Positions 41,286-48,821 of a DNA stretch of 49,451 nt are shown piece after piece. How positions within the stretch are numbered: position 1 is the first letter of the stretch; each line of letters starts with the position of its first letter. The position numbers and the translations under genes are program-made. The notes beneath the pieces were generated by a model. It was not told the origin of the DNA. It did not search any database and was given only the letters and a program-made list of their open reading frames with translations. This DNA comes from Oscillospiraceae bacterium (GTDB taxonomy: Bacteria; Bacillota; Clostridia; Oscillospirales; Oscillospiraceae): positions 1 to 49,451 of the forward strand of contig JAFQQV010000044.1 in assembly GCA_017410425.1 (NCBI GenBank), in the 5' to 3' direction.

Positions 41286-41332
41286 CCTCATCAGTCAGCC
41301 TGACGGCTGCCAGCTTCCCCTCAAGGGGAAGC
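41286..41332 (-). repeat. intergenic inverted-repeat element (family 1), inverted copy
   Basis: Read on the minus strand: hairpin CTTCCCC / GGGGAAG, GCTGGCAGCCGTCAGGCTGA and tail ctgatgagg. It faces the copy at 41225 head to head, so the pair could fold into one large structure. Confidence 0.6.
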
Positions 41333-41450
41333 CTTTCCCCCGCAAACCTGCCCTGAAGCCCTTCGTAGGGACCGGCCTCCCGGACGGTCCGCAGGCGAAC
41401 ACAGTTAGCCCCTACACACAAAGCGGCAGGGGCAAGCCCCACACAAGCTC

Positions 41451-41520
41451 CGGAACGGATAAATCCGTTCCCTACAGCGGCAAATCCTGTAGGGAATGCA
41501 TTCATGCATTCCGCGCCCCC
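41451..41520 (+). repeat. double-hairpin repeat (family 2), copy 1
   Basis: Two perfect hairpins, GGAACGGATAAATCCGTTCC (41452-41471) and GGAATGCATTCATGCATTCC (41493-41512), joined by a short spacer with a CCTGTAGG-like core. The second hairpin is identical in copy 2 at 42115. Between 41340 and 41450 are further small hairpins (GGACCG...CGGTCC, GGGGcaaGCCCC). Confidence 0.7.
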
Positions 41521-41572
41521 ATATAAAAAAGTAAAAATCCCTTGTTCAAGACATCCCTTAGGAGGAATGCCC

Positions 41573-41971
41573 ATGCTGGCCCAGCGCTGGACGAACGAAG
41601 CCGTAAAAACAGTCGTCTGTGCAGATTCGTATGACAAGGGAGTACTGACCGGTCGTGTCTATGTTCCCGGTTATGGCATAACAAGCTTTGACAGCCTGTC
41701 GGAGTTTATCCTGCATATAGAGGCCCTTGTGGGCCGCGCCCATGAGGCGGCAGGCACAACAGTGTCCGAGCTTCTGCATCAGGGCGATGAGTATGCAGCC
41801 GCCGGCCTGTGCCACAGAGGCAGACTTGCCACCTTTGAGCTGCAGATATTCTACCACCAGCATAACAGCTGGCAGGGGATATTGAATTGGCCCGGAAAGA
41901 AGCTTGAACAGCCTTTCCGCAGCGTCCTTGAGCTTATCGAGTTGCTGGACATCATGCTGCGCCAAGCCTGA
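41573..41971 (+). CDS. small cytoplasmic protein of unknown function
   Basis: A 132-residue protein with no signal peptide or membrane segment. The ATG at 41573 is chosen because GGAGG (41561-41565) lies seven bases before it; an ATG at 41567 is too close. Visible features are a beta-rich first half (TVVCADSYDKGVLTGRVYVP) and a helical second half with Cys and His (GLCHRGRLATFELQIFYHQH). I do not recognise a family. It lies within set B, between two intergenic repeat arrays, and has no equivalent in set A. Confidence 0.7.
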   Translation: MLAQRWTNEAVKTVVCADSYDKGVLTGRVYVPGYGITSFDSLSEFILHIEALVGRAHEAAGTTVSELLHQGDEYAAAGLCHRGRLATFELQIFYHQHNSWQGILNWPGKKLEQPFRSVLELIELLDIMLRQA

Positions 41972-42029
41972 AGTCCCAAGGGCTGAGCCAATTTAAGCCT
42001 CCCCTTGTCAGGGGCGCGCCTATCAAAGG

Positions 42030-42073
42030 CTCCCCTTGTCAGGGGAGCTGTCGAGCGAAGCGAGACTGAGGGG
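42030..42073 (+). repeat. intergenic inverted-repeat element (family 1)
   Basis: Hairpin CTCCCC-ttgt-caGGGGAG followed by CTGTCGAGCGAAGCGAGACT and gagggg. A partial copy of the hairpin precedes it at 41999-42015. The 272-bp gap before the next gene is otherwise repeat and leader. Confidence 0.65.
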
Positions 42074-42114
42074 TAGTCCCTCGTTATCCCATGTATTTAC
42101 CTCCCAACAATTCC

Positions 42115-42176
42115 CGGAACGGATAAATCTGTTCCCTACATTGTAGGGAATGCATTCATGCATTCCGACCCCCCCG
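42115..42176 (+). repeat. double-hairpin repeat (family 2), copy 2
   Basis: GGAACGGATAAATCTGTTCC (one mismatch in the arm) and GGAATGCATTCATGCATTCC (identical to copy 1) around a shorter spacer. The two copies flank the small gene at 41573. Confidence 0.7.
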
Positions 42177-42243
42177 CGCAATACCATTGTATTTAATCGA
42201 AAGCCCCGGCTTTCGTTAAAGATAATTTATAGGAGGAAGAACA

Positions 42244-42828
42244 ATGAAAAAGATGCTTATGATGGCCCTCGCCGTCATTCTTGTCGTTGTCATTTCTGTC
42301 AGCGGAACCATGGCATATTTCACCGATACCGAAGCTGTGGTCAACACCTTCACCGTCGGCAACATAGACATCACTCTTGATGAAAAAGAGGATGAAGATG
42401 GAGACGGCAAAGTAACATTTGAAAACATTCTCCCCGGTCAGACTTATGACAAGCATCCTGTAGTCACTGTCTTGAAGGACAGCGAGAAGTGCTATGTCTT
42501 CGTCAAGGTCGAGAACGGCCTTAAAGACATTGAGACCAAGACCGCTGCCGACACCATTGATGGCCAGCTTAAGGCAAAGAACTGGATTGTACTTGATGCT
42601 GACAAGCAGCCCGGCGTCTATTACAAAGTCGTTGAAAAGTCCGCCGTAGATCAGCCTTTCGCCGTGTTCGAAAGCTTCACCGTCCGTGAAGATGCAAAGA
42701 ACGCTGACATGCAGGCTGTTGACAACAAGACCATCGAGATCACCGCTTACGCTGTTCAGGCTGCCGGTATTGACACCGCTGCCGATGCATGGACCATCGC
42801 CCAGAACGCAGAACAGTACGGCGCATAA
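42244..42828 (+). CDS. SipW-dependent exported protein, type S1 (set B)
   Basis: A 194-residue secreted protein. Leader motif VSGTMAYFTDT (cleavage expected after A24), then NTFTVGNIDITLDE, almost the same as the set A S1 protein (NTFTVGKVNITLDE). The PGQTYDKHPVVTVL, SEKCYVFVKVENGLKDI and FAVFESFTV blocks also align with S1 of set A. AGGAGGA precedes the ATG. It opens the run of secreted proteins in set B. Confidence 0.88.
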   Translation: MKKMLMMALAVILVVVISVSGTMAYFTDTEAVVNTFTVGNIDITLDEKEDEDGDGKVTFENILPGQTYDKHPVVTVLKDSEKCYVFVKVENGLKDIETKTAADTIDGQLKAKNWIVLDADKQPGVYYKVVEKSAVDQPFAVFESFTVREDAKNADMQAVDNKTIEITAYAVQAAGIDTAADAWTIAQNAEQYGA

Positions 42829-42920
42829 TCCCAGCCCAAAGCTTTCAACAAACGAGAACCCGTGTTCCTCCGTTTGATGAAATATACCCCGCGAAATTTT
42901 GAAGAAAGGAGGAACACGAA

Positions 42921-43601
42921 ATGAGAAACGGCAAGCATGTCGCAAAGCGCAGCTACACCAAGATGCTGGTCACCGCTCTTGCTCTGGTTCTTGTCTGCTG
43001 CATGGCAGTGGGCGGCACCCTGGCATGGCTGCAGGATAAGACCAACACCGTCACCAACACCTTCACCGCAGCAGAGCTGTTTGAAAATCCTGATGCTGAT
43101 TTCGGCCTTTGGGAGCATGAGGTCGTGGATGCTGACAAGGACGGCAAGTATGAATTTGCAGAGGCAACCACAACTGAGGGCGTTGAATACAACATCCTTC
43201 CCGGCGTGAACATCCCCAAGGATCCCACCGTTGATGTCAAAAATCTCAAGGCCAATGCATACCTCTTTATCAAGGTGGATGACACTCTTGAATTCGGTCT
43301 TAACTATGAGGTTGATTCCTGCTGGAAAGCAATTGATGCAGACAACGGCGTCTATGTCTATCTGGACAATGGCTCCGAAATCATCAATGCAAGCTCCGAA
43401 GGCAAGAGCTTTACCGCAAACATCCTGAAAGACAAGCAGATTGTTGTTGACGGCAATTATGTGTCCATTGGCAATCCCGGCGCACTCAGCTTCACCGCTT
43501 ACATGGTTCAGGCCACCGGCAACGGCAGCAGCGCTGCTGAAGCCTGGGCAAACACCTACGGTGCTGACCTTGGCCCCTCTGCTCCTCCCACCACCCCCTG
43601 A
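42921..43601 (+). CDS. SipW-dependent exported protein with extended leader (S5)
   Basis: A 226-residue secreted protein. The leader begins MRNGKHVAKRSYTK and carries the cognate motif VGGTLAWLQDK (cleavage expected after A35), with Trp where most have Tyr, as in S4. The mature part includes NTFTAAEL, an acidic segment (HEVVDADKDGKYEFAE), PGVNIPKDPTVDVKNLKANA and LFIKVDD. It ends in a short Pro-rich tail. AAAGGAGG precedes the ATG. It has no positional twin in set A, but its leader resembles that of 37400-38014. Confidence 0.87.
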   Translation: MRNGKHVAKRSYTKMLVTALALVLVCCMAVGGTLAWLQDKTNTVTNTFTAAELFENPDADFGLWEHEVVDADKDGKYEFAEATTTEGVEYNILPGVNIPKDPTVDVKNLKANAYLFIKVDDTLEFGLNYEVDSCWKAIDADNGVYVYLDNGSEIINASSEGKSFTANILKDKQIVVDGNYVSIGNPGALSFTAYMVQATGNGSSAAEAWANTYGADLGPSAPPTTP

Positions 43602-43690
43602 TTTAACCCCCGCATTTGAACGTATATGAACGGCGTAGCCGCTACATATAAAAAAGAAAAGAAGAAATTTTTTGAAAGGAAAACTCTACT

Positions 43691-44509
43691 ATGAAGAAGA
43701 GAATTGTAGCACTTGCACTCGTAGTGCTCATGCTCACTGTTGCTGTCATCGGCGGCACCATGGCTTACTTCACTGACACTGATGATGCTACTAACACCTT
43801 TACCTTTGGCAATGTTTCCATCGTCCAGAATGAAAAGAACCGTGATGGTGACACCTTCGAGCAGAATCAGGTTGTCTACCCCGCTATTCATGAGAAGCTG
43901 ACCAAGGGCGACGTTACTGTTGATGGTTACACCTTTAAGATTCGCAGCCTGGAAGGCAACTACATTGATAAGATCGTCAATGTCACCAACGACGGCACTG
44001 AGGAAGCTTACGTCCGTACCATCATTGCTATCCCCAGCATTAACGGCTACGATGATACTGCAAATGCTAGCAATAACCCCCTGCACTGGAATTACCTGGA
44101 TGCTTCCGACTTCAATGGCACTGGTTGGGACTGGAACGGCAGCAATGATGCAGAAGTTACTTCTCAGAAGTGCTATGCACAGGACGTTATGATCGGTGGC
44201 GTTGCATATGACCTCTATGTTGCAACCTACAATGCAGAAGTTGCTAAGGACGAAACCACTTCTCCCTCCATGGTCGGTTTCTATCTCGACAACCGCGTTA
44301 ACTACGACGAGAATGGTTACTTCCAGGTAGTCAATGGTGAACGCAGAGATCTGAGCGAGTACATCAAGCCCGATGAAAATGGCATGGTTACCATGAAGAT
44401 TCTTGTTGCATCTCAGGCTTGCCAGACTGAAGGCTTTGCAGATGCTTGGGAAGCTCTGGACAAGGCATTCGGCGCAATTTCTGCAACCAACAACCCCTGG
44501 GTTAAGTAA
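43691..44509 (+). CDS. SipW-dependent exported protein, type S2 (set B)
   Basis: A 272-residue secreted protein. Leader motif IGGTMAYFTDT (cleavage expected after A25), then NTFTFGNVSIVQNE. It shares AYVRTIIAIPSI, PLHWNYL, GGVAYDLYVATYNAEV and the C-terminal ILVASQACQTEGF region with the S2 protein of set A. It is about 35 residues longer because of an inserted segment near residues 200-235. AAAGGAAAA precedes the ATG; a small hairpin (ATATGAACGGC-gta-GCCG...) lies upstream in the gap. Confidence 0.87.
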   Translation: MKKRIVALALVVLMLTVAVIGGTMAYFTDTDDATNTFTFGNVSIVQNEKNRDGDTFEQNQVVYPAIHEKLTKGDVTVDGYTFKIRSLEGNYIDKIVNVTNDGTEEAYVRTIIAIPSINGYDDTANASNNPLHWNYLDASDFNGTGWDWNGSNDAEVTSQKCYAQDVMIGGVAYDLYVATYNAEVAKDETTSPSMVGFYLDNRVNYDENGYFQVVNGERRDLSEYIKPDENGMVTMKILVASQACQTEGFADAWEALDKAFGAISATNNPWVK

Positions 44510-44534
44510 TTACCCCACAAACTACATACCCCAT

Positions 44535-44605
44535 CCTCTCCCCCTCGGGGGAGAGGGCATAAAAAGGCACCCTCAAAACGTGTCGAGGATGTCTTTCTAT
44601 GCCCT
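44535..44605 (+). repeat. compound hairpin element
   Basis: CCTCTCCCCC-tc-GGGGGAGAGG overlaps a larger inverted repeat AGGGCATA / TATGCCCT (44554-44561 and 44598-44605) with further pairing inside. It resembles the hairpin part of the family 1 elements. Confidence 0.55.
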
Positions 44606-44613
44606 GAAATTAC

Positions 44614-44633
44614 ACCGCCCAACGGCGGTTTTT
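44614..44633 (+). terminator. short terminator before the S3 gene
   Basis: ACCGCC-caac-GGCGGT followed by TTTT. It would reduce read-through into the S3 gene, which is preceded by no clear promoter. Confidence 0.6.
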
Positions 44634-44661
44634 GGAGCTTAATCGGAAAGGAAACTCTACG

Positions 44662-45228
44662 ATGAAAAAGAAGCTGATAATTTTTCTTGTTGCGGCTCTG
44701 GTTCTGTGCCTGACCGTAGCCGGCACCGCGGCCTACTTTACCAATGATGTAAAGACCCACAATGTTATTACCTCCGGCAATGTCAAGGTTGACCTTGTGG
44801 AGTTTGGCGAGGGCGACCAGCTCTTTGAGGATGTCAAGGGCGCCATGCCCGGCATGAGTATTGCCAAGGTGGTCAAGGCCAAAAATGTGGGTACCGGCGC
44901 TGCCTGGGTCCGCATGAAGCTGGACATGAGCATCACTCCTGCCGAGGGCAGTGATGCCGAGCTGGATCCCACTCTGGTCAGCCTCGTCATGGAGAGCGAG
45001 AACTGGGTTGAGAAGGACGGCTGGTACTACTACGAAAAGCCTCTTATGCCCGGTGTGGAGTCTTACACTGAGCCTCTTATCTCCGCCGTCAAGCTGGCTG
45101 AGGGTATGGGCAACGAGTGGCAGAATGTTACTATAACCATTGACGTGCTCATGCAGGCTACTCAGGTCGCCAACAACGGCACAAGCGCCACAGACGCCGC
45201 TCCCGAGAGCTGGCCCAAGATTAAGTAA
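44662..45228 (+). CDS. SipW-dependent exported protein, type S3 (set B)
   Basis: A 188-residue secreted protein. The ATG at 44662 follows AAAGGAAACTCTACG; an in-frame TTG 30 bases upstream lies in the terminator tail and is rejected. Leader motif VAGTAAYFTND (cleavage expected after A24), then HNVITSGNVKVDL. PGMSIAKVVKAKN, GAAWVRMKLDMS, DGWYYYEKPLMP and QVANNGTSATD align with the S3 protein of set A. It sits just before the giant gene G2, as S3 does before G1. Confidence 0.88.
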   Translation: MKKKLIIFLVAALVLCLTVAGTAAYFTNDVKTHNVITSGNVKVDLVEFGEGDQLFEDVKGAMPGMSIAKVVKAKNVGTGAAWVRMKLDMSITPAEGSDAELDPTLVSLVMESENWVEKDGWYYYEKPLMPGVESYTEPLISAVKLAEGMGNEWQNVTITIDVLMQATQVANNGTSATDAAPESWPKIK

Positions 45229-45242
45229 GGAGGTGTGCCCCG

Positions 45243-48200
45243 ATGAAAAACAATAATGCAAAGTATAACGGTCGGCATACCTGCGCCGGCAAAAAGAGCA
45301 GCAGAAGCCTTAAGTCTGCGCTGACTCTGGCTCTGGCGATCGTCCTTATCTGCAGCATTGCAGTGGGCGGTACCCTTGCCTACCTGAAAGCAAATACCTC
45401 CACCGTCGAAAACACTTTCAAGGCCGGCGACATCAAGTACACCCTTAAGCTTGAGCCCAATGCAGCCAAAGCAAACGAAAAGTATGAAGACAGTAATGTC
45501 TCCATGCCCAGTGAGCTTGCAGCACAGGAGAAGACCGATCTGTCCGTTGTCTTTGACCCCGATAAGGACCCCGAGCTGACCGGCTATACTTTCAATGGCT
45601 GGCATTATGACGCAAACTGCGCCGAAGACTATCCCCATGTGGACGAAAAGGGCGACATCACCGTAAACTACGGCGATGAGCATGACAGCAATGAGCATGC
45701 CAACAAGGTGGAAATCACCCTCTACGCCGGCTGGACCGCAAACCAGTACACCGTAAAATATGAGCCCAATCCCGGCATTGACAGCGCTGTCACCGGCAGC
45801 ACTGCCGAAAGCACTCACACCTACGATCTTGCCGCCAATCTGACTGCCAACGGCTTCAGCCGTACCGGCTATAAGTTCCTTGGCTGGAGCGAGGATAAAA
45901 ACGCAACTGAGCCCACTTACACCGATGGCGAAAGCGTTGTGAACCTTGCAAGCGTAGACGGCGCTACTGTTACCCTCTACGCCATCTGGGAGCGCATGGA
46001 CTTCACCGTCACCTTCGATACCCAGGCTGAGGATGTAATTGCCGATCCCGCAAGCAAGACCGTTACCTATCAGATGCCTTATGGCGAGCTGCCTGTAGTG
46101 GAGCGCGACGGCTACACCTTCAATGGCTGGGCCCTTGATGAGAATGGCACTCAGCCCGTAAACGCAGAGTCCATTGTGAACACTGCCAAGGACCACAGCA
46201 TCTATGCCCAGTGGACCCCCCATACATACACCGTCAAGTACCTCAACAATGTTAACCCTGATGACACCAGTGTCACCCAGCCCACCGGCACGATGGAGCC
46301 CAGCACCCACACCTATGGCGTGGAGCAGAAGCTGACTGCCAATGGCTTCAGCCGTACCGGCTACACCTTCACCGGCTGGAACACCCAGGCCGACGGCAAG
46401 GGCACAGCATACTCCGATGGAGAGGCTGTAAAGAACCTCACCGCTGAGCAGGACGGAGTTGTCACTCTCTATGCACAGTGGGGTGTTAAGACTTATGTCC
46501 TCCGCTATCACGCCAATGGCGGCGAAGGCGAGATGGCAGATCAGGTTATCGAATGGGATAAGCTGACCATACTTAGTGCAAACACTTTCACAAATACAAA
46601 GGGCGACTACAATTTTGCCGGTTGGGCAACTGAGCCTGAAGGTGGAGTTGTGTATCTGGATAAACAGCAGGTCGTTAACCTGCTGGAGTCTGGCACCCTT
46701 GACCTCTACGCCGTCTGGCTGCTCAACAGCTATACCGTCACCTTTGACTACAACATTGGCTGGGGCACTCCTCCCACCAAGGAAGTTCTTTATGGAGAAG
46801 AGTATGGCGTTCTGCCTCCTTTCCTCCACACTAAATATCAGTATCTTTTCAAAGGCTGGTATACTGATCCTGACGATGGTGAAGGAGAAAGAATTTATCC
46901 CGAGACCATAGTTGACCGCAAGGAAGACCATAGGCTTTGGGCACACTGGGACCCCTCACCTGCGAACGATGTTATCAAGGATCTAGTGGTTCACAGCAGC
47001 GCAGATGACAACAATGACGGTGTTGCAGATGAAATTCATCTTGAATTTGTTTGCTCCAGCTCTTTTGAGAAATTCAACATTCCTCTGCATAATCTTGTCC
47101 CCGGACAGAAGTATGCGCTGACCTATACTGCATCCAATAATGCATCTTTTGGTGACTATTATAAGGGATATAAAGACGCAGTATATGGATCATACATTCT
47201 GGACCAGGTAAGCGAGACAGGCGGCTTGATTCAGGAGCCTATAAAGCAGGATATTATTGCAACCTGGAATAACCGCATAGAGCCTGACGGCAATAATGAC
47301 GGCTCCCAGAAGGCTAATAATGACGGCTGGCTCAACGGTCCCTGGAAGAACAGAACAATTACCTTTAATGCAACTAAGTCAGACATGTATTGGACTTGGG
47401 ACTTCGGTCTGATGGAAGATGGTATAAAGTACGACTACAACATCTATGACATAAGCCTCAAGCCTGTAGCTCCTGAAATAAAGTTTGCCTCAAAAGAGAT
47501 TGTTAAAGGCGGCTCGTCCGTTGCAAAAGTTGCTAGCCAAACCAATGGAGCATACAACACTACATTTGAGTTTGATGGCGATGGCGGATGCGAAACCATT
47601 TATTATCCCATCACTGGCCTGTCCGCCGGTATGACCTACACCATTACCTTTGACCATCAGTTCAGCGGTCCTCTGATTCATGATACTAAGAATAACTCCA
47701 ATCCGACCTATGAATATGGCTGTGGTATCATGAATGCAAAGCCTACAAAAACCGGTGACAAAATGTCCAGCCTCGGAGACTGGGCTTCTGGCACACAGGT
47801 GAAGAAGACTGTTGATGGTATGACTGACAGCTGGAGCCTTACATTTAAGGCAACCGGCGACACCGCATACTGGGTATGGAATATGGCCAACTGCAGTGAC
47901 GGCACCAATACCACAACCAAGGTGAATGTTACCAGCTTCAGCGCAAGCAACTCTGGTAAGAGCGTTACCTACTACAGCGCTCCCAGCAATGCCGGTGAGG
48001 CCGTTACCCTCTCCCTGCGTGATGCAGAAGTGGGCGATATCGAACTTATCTGGGACGGCATTGACGAGACTAACCTCAACGAGTGGTACCCCGTGGATGA
48101 GCAGTATCCCACCGCAGGCGACAGCTATGAGCTGGCCTTTGAGCCCGCAGAAAACTGCAGCATGTGCGAAGTTATCGTTGTCAAGATCGACGATGTAAGC

Positions 48201-48809
48201 TACGATGTCTACACTGACGGTCTGGAGCACCGCAGTCTCGCCGAGGGCGAGACAGAGCTGCCTCCCGCACCCAGCTATGACCCCGAAACTAACATCCTCA
48301 CCATTCCCGCTGAGCTTCTGACCGAGGAGACCAAGACTGTTGAGATCACCGCCTCCGCAGTGCTTAAGGACGGCGTGGCCGAAGAGCCTGAGGACAACAG
48401 TGCTGAGCTCCCCACCATCGAAACCGTGCTGAACCTCAGCAACATCAACGCTCAGCCTCTCAACGCCGCAAAGGCCGCTGAGGACTACAAGCTGCTTGTC
48501 AGCGCAGCCGCAGGCTATAATCTGCCTGAGACTATCACCGTTACAATTGACAGCGCAATTTACAATGTCAGCACCGTTGCAGCTGCACAGCCCGGCGAAC
48601 CCGGCTATGACGCAGCAAGCGGCACCCTGACTATCCCCGCAGCTCTCCTGACCGAGGGAACCAGAACCGTGACTATCTTTGGTTTCGGTATCATGGACGT
48701 TTCCCAGTTTACAATGCCTGCACTCGATATGGCGGCCATGCCCGATATGGCCGCCCTTGAGGCAAGCCTTCCCGCTATGGCAGGCTTCGTTATGCCTGCA
48801 GATAATTAA
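45243..48809 (+). CDS. giant repeat protein G2 with SipW-type leader and InlB repeats
   Basis: A 1188-residue secreted protein. The leader has a long basic n-region (MKNNNAKYNGRHTCAGKK...) and a SipW-cognate motif VGGTLAYLKA (cleavage expected after A46), then NTFKAGDIKYTL. Six InlB-type B-repeats follow (about 98-573; GYTFNGWHYD, GYKFLGWSED, GYTFNGWALD, GYTFTGWNTQ, YNFAGWATE, YLFKGWYTD). Two beta-sandwich, carbohydrate-binding-like domains come next (about 575-915), then linker domains and a Met/Ala-rich end (MPALDMAAMPDMAALEASLP). No sorting signal is visible. AAGGAGG precedes the ATG. It is the positional twin of G1 but is built on an S4/S5-like leader, so it looks like a fusion. Confidence 0.86.
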   Translation: MKNNNAKYNGRHTCAGKKSSRSLKSALTLALAIVLICSIAVGGTLAYLKANTSTVENTFKAGDIKYTLKLEPNAAKANEKYEDSNVSMPSELAAQEKTDLSVVFDPDKDPELTGYTFNGWHYDANCAEDYPHVDEKGDITVNYGDEHDSNEHANKVEITLYAGWTANQYTVKYEPNPGIDSAVTGSTAESTHTYDLAANLTANGFSRTGYKFLGWSEDKNATEPTYTDGESVVNLASVDGATVTLYAIWERMDFTVTFDTQAEDVIADPASKTVTYQMPYGELPVVERDGYTFNGWALDENGTQPVNAESIVNTAKDHSIYAQWTPHTYTVKYLNNVNPDDTSVTQPTGTMEPSTHTYGVEQKLTANGFSRTGYTFTGWNTQADGKGTAYSDGEAVKNLTAEQDGVVTLYAQWGVKTYVLRYHANGGEGEMADQVIEWDKLTILSANTFTNTKGDYNFAGWATEPEGGVVYLDKQQVVNLLESGTLDLYAVWLLNSYTVTFDYNIGWGTPPTKEVLYGEEYGVLPPFLHTKYQYLFKGWYTDPDDGEGERIYPETIVDRKEDHRLWAHWDPSPANDVIKDLVVHSSADDNNDGVADEIHLEFVCSSSFEKFNIPLHNLVPGQKYALTYTASNNASFGDYYKGYKDAVYGSYILDQVSETGGLIQEPIKQDIIATWNNRIEPDGNNDGSQKANNDGWLNGPWKNRTITFNATKSDMYWTWDFGLMEDGIKYDYNIYDISLKPVAPEIKFASKEIVKGGSSVAKVASQTNGAYNTTFEFDGDGGCETIYYPITGLSAGMTYTITFDHQFSGPLIHDTKNNSNPTYEYGCGIMNAKPTKTGDKMSSLGDWASGTQVKKTVDGMTDSWSLTFKATGDTAYWVWNMANCSDGTNTTTKVNVTSFSASNSGKSVTYYSAPSNAGEAVTLSLRDAEVGDIELIWDGIDETNLNEWYPVDEQYPTAGDSYELAFEPAENCSMCEVIVVKIDDVSYDVYTDGLEHRSLAEGETELPPAPSYDPETNILTIPAELLTEETKTVEITASAVLKDGVAEEPEDNSAELPTIETVLNLSNINAQPLNAAKAAEDYKLLVSAAAGYNLPETITVTIDSAIYNVSTVAAAQPGEPGYDAASGTLTIPAALLTEGTRTVTIFGFGIMDVSQFTMPALDMAAMPDMAALEASLPAMAGFVMPADN

Positions 48810-48821
48810 GGAGGCAGAATT

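Noticed and set aside
41205-42243. CRISPR-like array in the repeat-rich region of set B
   Set aside because: The repeats are few, of mixed type and orientation, and not regularly spaced; no cas gene is present.
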